The notes below the pieces were generated by a model. It saw only the letters and a program-made list of their open reading frames with translations, was not told the DNA's origin and searched no databases. This document shows positions 9,221 through 18,247 of a stretch of 64,000 bases of DNA, one piece after another (position 1 is the first letter of the stretch; each line of letters opens with the position of its first letter). The stretch covers positions 2,418,001-2,482,000 of the forward strand of contig LT907983.1 of the NCBI GenBank assembly GCA_900230115.1, given 5' to 3'. Source of the stretch: Spirosomataceae bacterium TFI 002 (lineage in GTDB: Bacteria; Bacteroidota; Bacteroidia; Cytophagales; Spirosomataceae). The position numbers and the translations under genes are program-made.

Positions 9221-11758
9221 TTAAAAAGCCACTGTGGTTTTCGCTTTCATAGCTTCATACTTTTTATAAAACTCATTATAGTCGGCCACATTTGATAACA
9301 ATTTGACATTCCTAAGTCCATTTTCTGCATAGTCTCTCACTCCATTTTGAAGTGCTAGCAAAGTATAGTTTTTCCAAATATCAACCGACCTATCATTAAA
9401 CTCCGAGGCATTCAACCAGATATTATACGCCTCTAGTTTTTTGCCTTTTGCAACTAACATGTCACTAACCCCTTGTAACAAATATGGATTAAATGGATAT
9501 TTTTGAACCAAGGACTTATAGTTTTCCATATTAATCCCGTCCGAACTCGCCTTTATTGCCTGCACCTCAGCTCGTCTTCTTAAGGCATCTCTGATCCCTT
9601 CGTTTTCTAAAGCAGCCACTGTTTCATTATCACCTGTACCCGCAAAGAAATTAGCTGCTCTATCATAAAGACCCTCTTGCAAATACCATACAGCCAATTG
9701 TTTTCTATAAATAATGCTATTAGAAGTGGTATCCATAGCTAGGTAGCTTAGCTTTTTAATACCATCAATTTTGTTTCCGTTGTTATACGAATTGATAGCT
9801 CTCAGGTACGTGATCTCTCTTGCAAAAAATTGATTAGCTCCATTTTGTTGCATTTTGGTAAGAATGCTGTCAGGAAATTCTCGTCCTAGTTTTACAGAAT
9901 TAAATAAGGTTGCAAACTGTGCTACACTAAGGGCCTCTGGAAATTTAATAGAATTTATAGCTAAAGCACTGCTGTCTTTTAGCCATCTATCAGTTGCAAG
10001 TTGGTTAGCCTGACTCGAAATATATGATGTAGTTTTGATCTTTTTCAGTTCGTTCTCTACCATTTCTTCCCTTCCATTTTCGATCCAAAACGCTTGCATA
10101 TTTGTCTCTTCAACTTTGCATTTATAACATAAATTCAATGCTTGGTCTTTGTAATAAAAAGAGCTGTCCACCTGTTTAGCCCTTTCCATCAACCTGGCAA
10201 GATTTGTAGATAATGGTGCACTTCCTGGAAATTTTTGTAAACCTTCTTGAAGCGTAAATATTGCATCAAAGAAGAGTTGCTCATTTTCTAAATTACTGCC
10301 TAATCCAACATATGAAAACTCACTTCCTTTCCTGAAATTTGCTTGTTTGTAATAATACGAAGAACTCACAGCGTCATTCACTTTATTAGAAAGAGACGCC
10401 AAGCCATAATTGGCTTTATGATTATAAATATCATAAACCGTAGATTCCTTAAAAAAGGATTCCGCAGCCTTGTCCTCACCTATTGCCAAATAATAGTCCG
10501 CTTGTGCATTTTGTAGCCCAGCCATTACTTGATCAAAAGCATAAAAGTTACGCTGAGAAAGTGCAAAAAGCAATAACAAAATTGCCCCTACCCTAGCAAG
10601 TATAAGTTTACTCATTTTAGGCTTCCAGAACACCACAAATAGGTTATACCCATTCTTTAATAATGGCGAAAAGTTGATCAATGCATGGATGAAAAGGCAT
10701 ATTCCTACAATTAAAAACGTTGCCGCAATATAATCGTCGTAAAACTCAATAAGTGGATCGTTTCCTGTAGCATATGCATAACTCACAGCCCCAAATGTGA
10801 TGATACCCAATCCGAAATAAATCCAAATCGCAGAACCTCTAAAACTCATCACATCAACGTCTTCAAGGTATTTATACAGACTCCAAATTCCCAAAACTGC
10901 GGATAAAATCAGAATATAAATTGGGCTTATTATCACAAAACTGTTCTCAATGAAACTACGGTTTTCTAAATAAATAAGAAGACAATTGAGGATGTAAATA
11001 ATGCCTATAATCCAAAATGGCTTGCTCGATGATTTCCCTTTGATTGATGCCTGCCCTACCATCCATATCAAGCCTATAAAAATTTCCTGAGCGACCCAAA
11101 AGATAAAAATCAAACTGAAAATAATTGCAATCACTATTCCGTACCCACCAAGCACATTCACTGGTAAAAGGGCTTTCGAAAACACAAATATCGACGCAAC
11201 TATAAGCCCAACTACAACAGAAAATATCAAAAACCTCCTTACAAAAGGGGTAAAAGGCTTAAAAGAAGAAAAATAATATGCCAAACCACCAACTACGCCA
11301 AATGTGATGAGAAAAGGCAGCTGATTTGTAGTATTGAAAACATTTTCAAGGCGAAGAAATAAGAAGAATGCAGCAATTATTACAATTCCCGAAAGAAAGT
11401 AAATACCCTTCTGATTTGAAATTCCAGAAGCAATACTCACTAAACCAAAGAACAAACTCGTTACAAGAAATACCGCTGGCAAGTGTTTTACTTGAAGTGC
11501 AGATGGTAGGTAATACTCCTTCACATAATACAATGTTTCTGGTAGTGTAAACTCTAATCCACTTATCGAAAATGAGGGCTTTTGAATGACTTTGGAGCCC
11601 AACTCTGTTGCAATATCCCAATTAATGACTGCATAGAGACCGTTGTAATACCACGCCAAAGAGAAAACCATGCCGAGTAAAAGAAACAAAAAGCATATAA
11701 ATAAAATGGCTTTTTCGGCAAAAGACCATGTTTTCCAAAAAAAAAGCGATTGCAGCAT
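9221..11758 (-). CDS. Large membrane protein with C-terminal TPR-like domain
   Basis: An 845-residue protein that I do not recognise by family. Residues about 15-410 contain some eleven hydrophobic spans. The remainder is soluble and rich in alternating A/Y/L helices resembling tetratricopeptide repeats, for example segments with GLQNAQADYYLAIGEDKAAESF and similar spacing, up to a CXXC-like CYKCK near residue 560. The topology suggests an inner-membrane multispan anchor with an exported or cytoplasmic helical-repeat platform. I chose the ATG at 11758, since the frame's earlier start is a TTG two codons upstream. It stands alone, 137 bases upstream of the ABC ATPase gene on the same strand. 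Confidence 0.75.
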   Translation of the reverse strand: MLQSLFFWKTWSFAEKAILFICFLFLLLGMVFSLAWYYNGLYAVINWDIATELGSKVIQKPSFSISGLEFTLPETLYYVKEYYLPSALQVKHLPAVFLVTSLFFGLVSIASGISNQKGIYFLSGIVIIAAFFLFLRLENVFNTTNQLPFLITFGVVGGLAYYFSSFKPFTPFVRRFLIFSVVVGLIVASIFVFSKALLPVNVLGGYGIVIAIIFSLIFIFWVAQEIFIGLIWMVGQASIKGKSSSKPFWIIGIIYILNCLLIYLENRSFIENSFVIISPIYILILSAVLGIWSLYKYLEDVDVMSFRGSAIWIYFGLGIITFGAVSYAYATGNDPLIEFYDDYIAATFLIVGICLFIHALINFSPLLKNGYNLFVVFWKPKMSKLILARVGAILLLLFALSQRNFYAFDQVMAGLQNAQADYYLAIGEDKAAESFFKESTVYDIYNHKANYGLASLSNKVNDAVSSSYYYKQANFRKGSEFSYVGLGSNLENEQLFFDAIFTLQEGLQKFPGSAPLSTNLARLMERAKQVDSSFYYKDQALNLCYKCKVEETNMQAFWIENGREEMVENELKKIKTTSYISSQANQLATDRWLKDSSALAINSIKFPEALSVAQFATLFNSVKLGREFPDSILTKMQQNGANQFFAREITYLRAINSYNNGNKIDGIKKLSYLAMDTTSNSIIYRKQLAVWYLQEGLYDRAANFFAGTGDNETVAALENEGIRDALRRRAEVQAIKASSDGINMENYKSLVQKYPFNPYLLQGVSDMLVAKGKKLEAYNIWLNASEFNDRSVDIWKNYTLLALQNGVRDYAENGLRNVKLLSNVADYNEFYKKYEAMKAKTTVAF

Positions 11759-11864
11759 TGGCAAATAATTGTCTTTAGTAAAAATATGATTGTAAAATAA
11801 TAGTGGCTAACACTCAACGTCAAAAGTACGATTGATTATATTTGCCGCAAAAGAAAAGTCATTA

Positions 11865-12524
11865 ATGACGATACATAAAGAAGGAACTGCAACATTACTT
11901 ATCTCGATTATATTCCTTTTGGCCCTAAACATAGGCTTGGTCTATTTCTTTCCAGATTACAATATACTCCACAAAGTAATACTTGGAGTAAGTTTATTCC
12001 TATTTCTCATAGTTCTACAGTTTTTTAGAAAACCGGTAAGAACTGCAACCATTAATCCAAAACACATCATCGCCCCTGCTGATGGCAAGGTGGTTGTGAT
12101 AGAAGAAACCGTTGAAACAGAGTATTTTAAAGACCCCAGGATACAGGTTTCGATTTTTATGTCACCAATCAATGTGCACATGAACTTCAATCCCATTTCG
12201 GGAGTGGTGTCTTTTTTTAAATACCATGCTGGTAAATATTTAGTTGCTTGGCACCCAAAATCTAGTACCGAAAATGAACGAACTACCGTTGTAGTGAAAT
12301 CAGATAAAGGCATCGAAGTACTTTATCGTCAAATCGCAGGAGCAATGGCTCGTAGGATCTGCTGGTATGTAAAAGAGGGAGATAAAGTAACTCAAGGAGA
12401 CGAATTTGGCTTTATTAAGTTTGGCTCGAGAGTTGACATTTTCCTTCCTATTGGTACCAAAATCCTATGTAAACTAGAGGATAAACCCGTAGGCGGAGAG
12501 ACCGTTATTGCCGAGTTGGCATAA
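11865..12524 (+). CDS. psd: Phosphatidylserine decarboxylase family protein
   Basis: A 219-residue pyruvoyl-dependent decarboxylase that makes phosphatidylethanolamine from phosphatidylserine. It is the short, archaeal/Bacteroidota type. Two membrane spans occupy residues about 9-55, APADGKVV is at 70-77, and SPINVHMNFNP is at 100-110. The self-cleavage site is the GS pair G187-S188 in KFGSRVD, where serine becomes the pyruvoyl group. I chose the ATG at 11865; an in-frame TTG upstream (11832) overlaps a TATATTTG promoter-like box at 11837-11844. CDP-diacylglycerol-serine transferase is not in the window. Confidence 0.93.
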   Translation: MTIHKEGTATLLISIIFLLALNIGLVYFFPDYNILHKVILGVSLFLFLIVLQFFRKPVRTATINPKHIIAPADGKVVVIEETVETEYFKDPRIQVSIFMSPINVHMNFNPISGVVSFFKYHAGKYLVAWHPKSSTENERTTVVVKSDKGIEVLYRQIAGAMARRICWYVKEGDKVTQGDEFGFIKFGSRVDIFLPIGTKILCKLEDKPVGGETVIAELA

Positions 12525-12658
12525 AAAATCATGGATTATTCCAAGCTTTTCGGTAAAATTTACAACAGTTTTAGTAGATATTTTTGAATTTTCAAAAAAT
12601 CACTCATTGGTTTTTCGTAAATTGCTCCGTAAACACCATAAACGACCAATAATAATTA

Positions 12659-13114
12659 ATGAGTAAAGCACGCGAAACCTTTAGTAAGAAAGAAAAAGAA
12701 AAGAAAAAATTACAGAAGCGTAAGATCAAGCAGGAGCGTAAAGAAGAACGTCAGGAAGCAGCAAAAGACAACACTTCATTAGAAGACATGCTTATGTATG
12801 TTGACGAAAACGGAAACCTAACCTCAAGTCCTCCTGATCCTCGTAAAAGAAAAGAAGTAGATGCCGAGAGTATAGTACTTGGTGTTCCTAAAGCCGACGA
12901 ATACGAAGAAGAAGACGGCGTAAGAACTGGAGTAGTAAACTATTTCAACGAAGAAAAAGGATACGGATTTATCAAAGACAAGTCTAATGGTGACAGTATA
13001 TTTGTACACATTAGTGGCTTAGTAGATAGAGTTCAGGAAGGAGATAAAGTTACATTTGAAACTGCAATGGGCCAAAAAGGCATGAATGCGGTTGATGTGA
13101 AACTAGTACCATAA
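12659..13114 (+). CDS. Cold-shock domain protein with charged N-terminal extension
   Basis: A 151-residue nucleic-acid-binding protein. Residues 1-40 are a strongly charged K/E/R helix (KKEKEKKKLQKRK and onward), a linker follows, and the last ~65 residues form a cold-shock (CspA-like OB-fold) domain. Both RNA-binding motifs are intact: RNP1 as KGYGFIKD and RNP2 as SIFVHISG. Bacteroidota carry such extended CSD proteins besides the short CspA; they are presumed RNA chaperones or translation regulators. A hairpin with T-run follows 6 bases after the stop (13121-13145). Confidence 0.9.
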   Translation: MSKARETFSKKEKEKKKLQKRKIKQERKEERQEAAKDNTSLEDMLMYVDENGNLTSSPPDPRKRKEVDAESIVLGVPKADEYEEEDGVRTGVVNYFNEEKGYGFIKDKSNGDSIFVHISGLVDRVQEGDKVTFETAMGQKGMNAVDVKLVP

Positions 13115-13120
13115 TTGTAG

Positions 13121-13145
13121 AGACAGCCTCGGAGCTGTCTTTTTT
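13121..13145 (+). terminator. Rho-independent terminator between csd-type gene and cysteine desulfurase
   Basis: A perfect 7-base stem AGACAGC/GCTGTCT with a 6-base loop and five Ts. It follows the cold-shock gene and finishes only 5 bases before the ATG of the next gene on the same strand. Confidence 0.85.
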
Positions 13146-13150
13146 AATAT

Positions 13151-14251
13151 ATGAAGTCTAGGCTCCCCTTATTCTTAGACTATGCCTCCACCACACCAGT
13201 AAGCGATGTGGTGCTAGAAGTCATGCTTCCATATTTCAAAGAATCGTACGGAAACCCAGCAAGTAGATACCATGCTCATGGATGGCTAGCAGAAGAAGCC
13301 TATGAGCAAAGCAAAGAAACCATCGCAAAAGAACTTGATTGTTATCCAAGCGAAATCATTTTTACTAGCGGAGCTACAGAATCAATCAACCTCGCACTTA
13401 AAGGTGCAGAAATTGAACAGCTCATCACATTCGCTACGGAACATAAAGCAACGCTAGATGTTGTTACCAAGTTAGGGATTAAAAGTGTCGTTTTATCAGT
13501 AGATCAAAATGGTTACCCGAACTGGGCGGAAGTAAGTGAAGCAGCAAAACTAGCACCTAGTCTTATTTCGTTTCTGTGGGTTAATAATGAAACAGGGGTC
13601 ATCTTCCCAATAGAAGAGTTTCAAAAAATAAAGGCCGAAACCAATTCATTGCTTCACATAGATGCCACTCAAGCAGTTGGTAAAATTCATGTTTCATTCA
13701 AAAATAGTGGAGTTGACATGTTGAGCTTTTCAGCTCACAAAATATTTGGACCAAAAGGGGTAGGAGCTTTACTTGTGAAAACTGGGGTAAAACTTAACCC
13801 TCAAACCGTAGGCGGAGGTCAGCAAAGAAATCGACGCAGCGGTACACTCAATATTCCAGGTATAGTCGGTTTAGCAAAAGCCGTTGAAAATTCTAATATT
13901 ACAGAAGAACTAGATTCCCTAAAATCTTATTTCGAGGCCGAAGTCATAGCTACTTTCCCTTCTTTCAAGATAAATGGAAAGGAAAGTAAGCGTGCAAGCC
14001 ACATCTCCAACATTCAATTTACAGGATACGATGGAGAGGAGGTTTTACAAAAACTCCATAAAATAGCCGTTTCAAATGGCTCTGCCTGTAACTCTGCTAC
14101 AACCCTTCCCTCCCACGTCCTCAAAGCAATGGGGCTTAGTGATGATGCAGCTTTTTCTAGCATTCGTTTTTCATTTTGTGCCAATAACACCAAAGCCGAT
14201 ATTGATTTTACTCTGGAGCATTTGAAAGAAGTACTTGGATCAATCAACTAA
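13151..14251 (+). CDS. Cysteine desulfurase (NifS/IscS family)
   Basis: A 366-residue PLP enzyme that takes sulfur from cysteine for Fe-S clusters, thiolation of tRNA or, possibly here, molybdopterin synthase (the Mo-cofactor genes start 1.6 kb on). The PLP lysine is K197 in FSAHKIFGPKG, and the persulfide cysteine is C313 in NGSACNSA. The start LFLDYASTTP is the canonical beginning, so the ATG at 13151 is firm even though it lies just after the upstream terminator. The 3' end overlaps the convergent sulfatase gene by 12 bases. No scaffold protein (IscU/SufU) is adjacent. Confidence 0.93.
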   Translation: MKSRLPLFLDYASTTPVSDVVLEVMLPYFKESYGNPASRYHAHGWLAEEAYEQSKETIAKELDCYPSEIIFTSGATESINLALKGAEIEQLITFATEHKATLDVVTKLGIKSVVLSVDQNGYPNWAEVSEAAKLAPSLISFLWVNNETGVIFPIEEFQKIKAETNSLLHIDATQAVGKIHVSFKNSGVDMLSFSAHKIFGPKGVGALLVKTGVKLNPQTVGGGQQRNRRSGTLNIPGIVGLAKAVENSNITEELDSLKSYFEAEVIATFPSFKINGKESKRASHISNIQFTGYDGEEVLQKLHKIAVSNGSACNSATTLPSHVLKAMGLSDDAAFSSIRFSFCANNTKADIDFTLEHLKEVLGSIN

Positions 14252-15751
14252 CTCATCTGCCCACAAAACAGCTTGACCGGTAGATTTGTAAGTTGGCATT
14301 TGTGCTCCTCTTTCTTTCAACATAGCGGTTAATTCCTTGGCAAGTTCTTTTACTTTTTTGGGGTTTTGAATAGCCAAATCATTGTGCTCTCCAATATCAT
14401 CGGCAAGATTATAAAGCGAAAGCTTTTGTAACTTCATGTCGTACAAAAGCTTCCAATCACCTTTTCTAATTGCGGAAGCAAAATTTATTCCTGGCCCTTC
14501 AGGTCCCCAATGGTGCGGATAGTGCCAAACTAGAGACCTTTCTGATTTCGCTTTCTTTGGCTTTTTCAGAATAGAAACAAAGCTTTCACCATCTATAACT
14601 TGGTTGGTTTTGTAAGATTTTATTCCTGCCAATTCTAAGATACTTGGAAAAAAGTCTTCGATAATTATGTGGTGCTCGTTCACAGTATTTCCTTTCAATA
14701 CATTTGGCCACTTCACAATCATGGGCTCACGGATTCCTCCTTCATGCACAGACCCTTTTCCTACTTTCAAGGGTAAGTTATGTGTATGCATTTCCCCTCC
14801 TCTAGGTGGAGTTCTACTCAAGCTTCCATTGTCACTCATGAATATAACTATAGTGTTTTCGCTCAAATTATGACTCTCCAAGTAATCCATCAAGTCACCT
14901 AAACTTTTATCCATTCCTTCAACCATAGATGCAAAAGCTGCTTCTTTTTCATCTAACTTATCGTAATTACTCACAAACCGACGGTCAGCATGAAGTGGTG
15001 AATGAACCGCATAATGAGATAAATAAAGGAAAAAAGGCTTTTTCTCCTCTCTCGGATAATCTAATGCTTTAAGTGCTTCTATGGTTAAAGCCTGACTCAA
15101 AAAAATATCGGAACCATAATAAGCCTCAAGGTCCGGGACGGCGTGAATGCCTGCTTTTCCATAAATGTTTCCATAGTTCTCCTCGCCAAAATAAGAGGCT
15201 GGATGCCCTGTGGCATTACCACCAATGTTCATTACGAACCCTAAATTCTTAGGATCTGCGGCAGGTATACCCATTGCCCCGAAATGAGCCTTGCCTACAT
15301 GGATGGTATAATATCCGTTTTCTTTTAAAATAGCAGGAAGCGGTTTGGCGTATACCGTGTTTTCAATATCTGGGATTGGGCTCACACCACTTTTATTCCA
15401 TGGCACAAAATTGAAAATATCATCAACCTTTCCGCTTTCAGTTCCATTGTAAGGGCTAGTCCAGTTAGTCACTTTATGCCGTGCAGCGTTCATGCCTGTT
15501 ATCAAACTCACACGAGTAGGCGTACATACAGGTGTGGCATAGGCATTGGTAAATTTCACTCCTTGAGCAGCCAATCGTTCCATATTGGGCGTACGATACC
15601 GCTCATTTAGAGGTGTTTTTTCTGTCCAAAAAGGTACCGAAGTATCTTGCCAACCCATATCGTCCACCATAAACAGTACGATATTAGGTTGATCTTTTTG
15701 CCCAAATGAAAAGTAGGAAACAAAAAGTAACAAAGCGGAAAGCCATTTCAT
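14240..15751 (-). CDS. Secreted sulfatase (S1 family)
   Basis: A 503-residue arylsulfatase-type hydrolase with a signal peptide (residues 1-18). The catalytic motif C76-T-P-T-R is the site where cysteine becomes formylglycine, so a formylglycine-generating or anaerobic maturation enzyme must exist elsewhere. Metal-binding residues are seen in FMVDDMGWQD (about 27-36) and FMSDNGS (about 303-309). It is similar in layout to sulfatases that act on sulfated sugars. It is not inside the alginate locus and alginate is not sulfated, so its target is unknown; sulfated algal glycans are a plausible guess. It is convergent with, and overlaps by 12 bases, the cysteine desulfurase gene. Confidence 0.92.
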   Translation of the reverse strand: MKWLSALLLFVSYFSFGQKDQPNIVLFMVDDMGWQDTSVPFWTEKTPLNERYRTPNMERLAAQGVKFTNAYATPVCTPTRVSLITGMNAARHKVTNWTSPYNGTESGKVDDIFNFVPWNKSGVSPIPDIENTVYAKPLPAILKENGYYTIHVGKAHFGAMGIPAADPKNLGFVMNIGGNATGHPASYFGEENYGNIYGKAGIHAVPDLEAYYGSDIFLSQALTIEALKALDYPREEKKPFFLYLSHYAVHSPLHADRRFVSNYDKLDEKEAAFASMVEGMDKSLGDLMDYLESHNLSENTIVIFMSDNGSLSRTPPRGGEMHTHNLPLKVGKGSVHEGGIREPMIVKWPNVLKGNTVNEHHIIIEDFFPSILELAGIKSYKTNQVIDGESFVSILKKPKKAKSERSLVWHYPHHWGPEGPGINFASAIRKGDWKLLYDMKLQKLSLYNLADDIGEHNDLAIQNPKKVKELAKELTAMLKERGAQMPTYKSTGQAVLWADELVD

Positions 15752-15859
15752 AACGAGGAGTTTTAAAACTGAAATTAGAAAAACAAACGCACTTTCAATT
15801 CACAAATCGTGTTTCATTGCCGAAAACCCTTCGTAAATTGTAGCTTATTTAATTCCTAA

Positions 15860-16840
15860 ATGCTTTTAGACAATCACGGACGTCCGATTAATTACCTCAG
15901 ACTTGCTGTTACAGACCGCTGTAACCTCCGCTGTTTCTATTGTATGCCCGAAGAAGGGATTAAGTTTTTGCCAAAACCCCATTTACTTAGTTTTGAAGAA
16001 ATGCTTCGCATGGCTAGTATGATGGCAAGCCTTGGTATTTCCAAGGTTAGAATCACTGGTGGAGAGCCTTTTGTGAGAAAAGACATGATGTCCTTCCTTA
16101 AAGAGCTTTCCAAAATAGATGGAATCAATGACATTCATATTACAACCAATGGTGTACTTACCGCACCTTTGATTCCCGAGTTTAAAAGCATTGGAATAAA
16201 GTCTGTCAACTTAAGCTTAGATACACTGGATAGAGAGCGTTTTCTTGAAATGACTAGGCGAGATGAGCTTTCTAGAGTATTAGAAACGCTAGATCAGTTA
16301 TTGGCCTATAACATACCAACCAAAATAAATGCGGTAGTAATGGCTGGTAAAAACGACCAAGACATATTACCCTTAGTTGGTTTGGGCGAGAAGCTACCCA
16401 TCGGTATTCGTTTCATTGAAGAAATGCCATTCAATGGCTCAGGAATAAATGAAGCAGCCTTCATGAGTTACAAACGAATTCTAGACATTATAAAAGAAGC
16501 TCACCCATCACTATATAAAATAAGCGATGGACCAAATTCCACTTCCTACAATTACAAAATAGATGGACACGAAGGTTCGGTAGGAGTTATAGCCGCATTT
16601 AGCAGGACTTTTTGTGGTACTTGCAATCGCATAAGAGTGACGCCTACTGGCACACTTAAAACTTGTCTTTATGATGACGGCGTCTTAAACCTTCGAGACT
16701 TAATGAGAAGCGAGTCAAATGACGAAATAGTAAAGGATCACCTCATTCAAGCTTTTACTCACCGACCCAAAGACGGATTTGAAGCCGAATCAAAAAGGTC
16801 TTCGGTGGTTTCGGAGAGTATGACTACGATTGGGGGTTAG
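15860..16840 (+). CDS. moaA: GTP 3',8-cyclase, molybdenum cofactor step 1
   Basis: A radical-SAM enzyme that converts GTP to 3',8-cyclo-GTP, the first step towards cPMP with MoaC. The 326-residue protein has the radical-SAM cluster motif at C21, C25 and C28 (CNLRCFYC). The second, C-terminal [4Fe-4S] set is CGTC followed by TLKTC near residues 255-272, and the C-terminal GG needed for activity ends the protein (TTIGG). It opens the molybdenum-cofactor cluster. moaC lies one gene downstream on the same strand, after a 198-base gap and a phosphodiesterase-like gene. Confidence 0.96.
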   Translation: MLLDNHGRPINYLRLAVTDRCNLRCFYCMPEEGIKFLPKPHLLSFEEMLRMASMMASLGISKVRITGGEPFVRKDMMSFLKELSKIDGINDIHITTNGVLTAPLIPEFKSIGIKSVNLSLDTLDRERFLEMTRRDELSRVLETLDQLLAYNIPTKINAVVMAGKNDQDILPLVGLGEKLPIGIRFIEEMPFNGSGINEAAFMSYKRILDIIKEAHPSLYKISDGPNSTSYNYKIDGHEGSVGVIAAFSRTFCGTCNRIRVTPTGTLKTCLYDDGVLNLRDLMRSESNDEIVKDHLIQAFTHRPKDGFEAESKRSSVVSESMTTIGG

Positions 16841-17038
16841 CGTTTTTGATTTTAGATTTACGATTATAGAATAATTCGATTTGGGTTTATGGGAGCTTTT
16901 TGAATATGAATTTTCCTCGACGAACTCCGCGATTTTCTTCGAGATCTGCGGGCTGAATTTATTAGTAATTCAAGAAACCAATTCATCCGTAAACCCTACC
17001 TATTTTCTCTTATATTTGTAATCACAACATGTCCCACC

Positions 17039-17755
17039 ATGCGAATCTTTACACTTATAATACTGCTTGCAGCAAATGTTGCAAGTGCTCAATATATTCA
17101 TTCTCACAATGACTATAAACAAGCAAACCCTTTTACGGAAGCATATGCAAATAATGCATACTCCATAGAAGCGGATATTTTTCTACAAGATGGCGAACTC
17201 TACGTCGCTCATGAGTTAGGCGAAATAGACAAGTCCAAAACATTGACAAAGCTATACCTAGAGCCTCTATTGAACATCGACTATTTTAGCCGAATACAGC
17301 TTTTGATAGACATAAAAACTGATGCAAAAACCACTTTAAATGTCCTATTGGAGGAACTCAAAAAATACCCAAAACTCATTTCTAATAACCAGATCCGCTT
17401 TGTGATTTCTGGCAATAGACCTGCACCAAATGAATATCACTTGTATCCCGACTATATCTTATTTGACCATCAAAGCCTAGACGATATTGCGGAGGCAGAT
17501 TATAAGAAAATTGGCCTTTTTAGCTTTCCTTTTTACAAATATTCTCTTTGGAAAGGAGCTGACTTTATAGAAGACAAAGAAGCTCAAAAGCTTACGAAAA
17601 CAATTCAGTTCGTGCATGACCTTGGATACGAAATTCGTTTTTGGGGTACTCCTGATACACCTATCGCTTGGAGAACTTTCCAGCAATTGAGAGTTGATTA
17701 TATCAACACTGACAAACCAAAAGCTTGCAACACTTTCCTAAACATGTATAAATAA
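17039..17755 (+). CDS. PLC/glycerophosphodiesterase-like secreted protein
   Basis: A 238-residue protein with a signal peptide (residues 1-17, cleavage near ASA-QY). It has the start of a TIM-barrel phosphodiesterase: SHNDYKQANPFTEAY (about 21-35) and EADIFLQDGELYVAHE (about 44-59), resembling the GDPD/PI-PLC-like (AIM6-type) family with its His-Asp-Asn and Glu-Asp metal sites. It probably hydrolyses a phosphodiester outside the cytoplasm; the substrate is unknown. A TATATTTG box is at 17011-17018, 20 bases before the ATG. Its TAA overlaps the ATG of moaC (TAATG), so it is translationally linked to molybdenum-cofactor synthesis with no obvious biochemical reason. Confidence 0.75.
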   Translation: MRIFTLIILLAANVASAQYIHSHNDYKQANPFTEAYANNAYSIEADIFLQDGELYVAHELGEIDKSKTLTKLYLEPLLNIDYFSRIQLLIDIKTDAKTTLNVLLEELKKYPKLISNNQIRFVISGNRPAPNEYHLYPDYILFDHQSLDDIAEADYKKIGLFSFPFYKYSLWKGADFIEDKEAQKLTKTIQFVHDLGYEIRFWGTPDTPIAWRTFQQLRVDYINTDKPKACNTFLNMYK

Positions 17756-18234
17756 TGGGCAATTTTACTCACTTAGATGCTCAGGGTAATCCATCCATGG
17801 TAGATGTAGGAGAAAAGCCTATCACAAAGCGATCTGCTACTGCAAGAAGCATTGTTATATTGGACAATGAAATTCTCTCTCACCTAGCAGACGACGAAAT
17901 CAAAACCAAGAAAGGACCAGTGTTTCAAACTGCAATTATTGCAGGTGTAATGGCTGCAAAAAAAACAGGCGAGCTCATTCCGCTCTGTCACCCTCTTGGG
18001 CTTGAAAACTGCCAGATAACCATTACAATTAACGAAAAGAAAGAAGTTGTAATTCTATGCACCGCTTCTCTTTCTGGCAAAACAGGCATTGAAATGGAAG
18101 CTCTCACTGGTGCAAGTGTAGCTGCACTCACAATCTACGATATGTGTAAGGCTTTCTCTCACAACATCGTAATTAAAGAAACACGTCTCATTGCAAAAAG
18201 TGGCGGAAAGAGCGATTTTAGGTTAGAGGTTTAA
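17755..18234 (+). CDS. moaC: Cyclic pyranopterin monophosphate synthase
   Basis: MoaC turns 3',8-cyclo-GTP into cPMP. The 159-residue protein has the family's KTGELIPLCHPLGLE segment (about 65-79) and the conserved GKTGIEMEALTGASVAALTIYDM region split near residues 103-125, with active-site His, Glu and Asp present. Length and start (MGNFTHLD) are normal. It overlaps the end of the upstream phosphodiesterase-like gene by one base, and mobA starts 13 bases after its stop, so the three form an operon. Confidence 0.96.
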   Translation: MGNFTHLDAQGNPSMVDVGEKPITKRSATARSIVILDNEILSHLADDEIKTKKGPVFQTAIIAGVMAAKKTGELIPLCHPLGLENCQITITINEKKEVVILCTASLSGKTGIEMEALTGASVAALTIYDMCKAFSHNIVIKETRLIAKSGGKSDFRLEV

Positions 18235-18247
18235 GTAAAAAGAACTT

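Noticed and set aside
14240-15751. Sulfatase as part of the alginate locus
   Set aside because: It lies 15 kb away on its own, and alginate carries no sulfate.
16841-17038. Possible repeat or gene remnant between moaA and the phosphodiesterase-like gene
   Set aside because: No palindrome or frame could be supported; only a chance GC-richer patch around 16915-16955.
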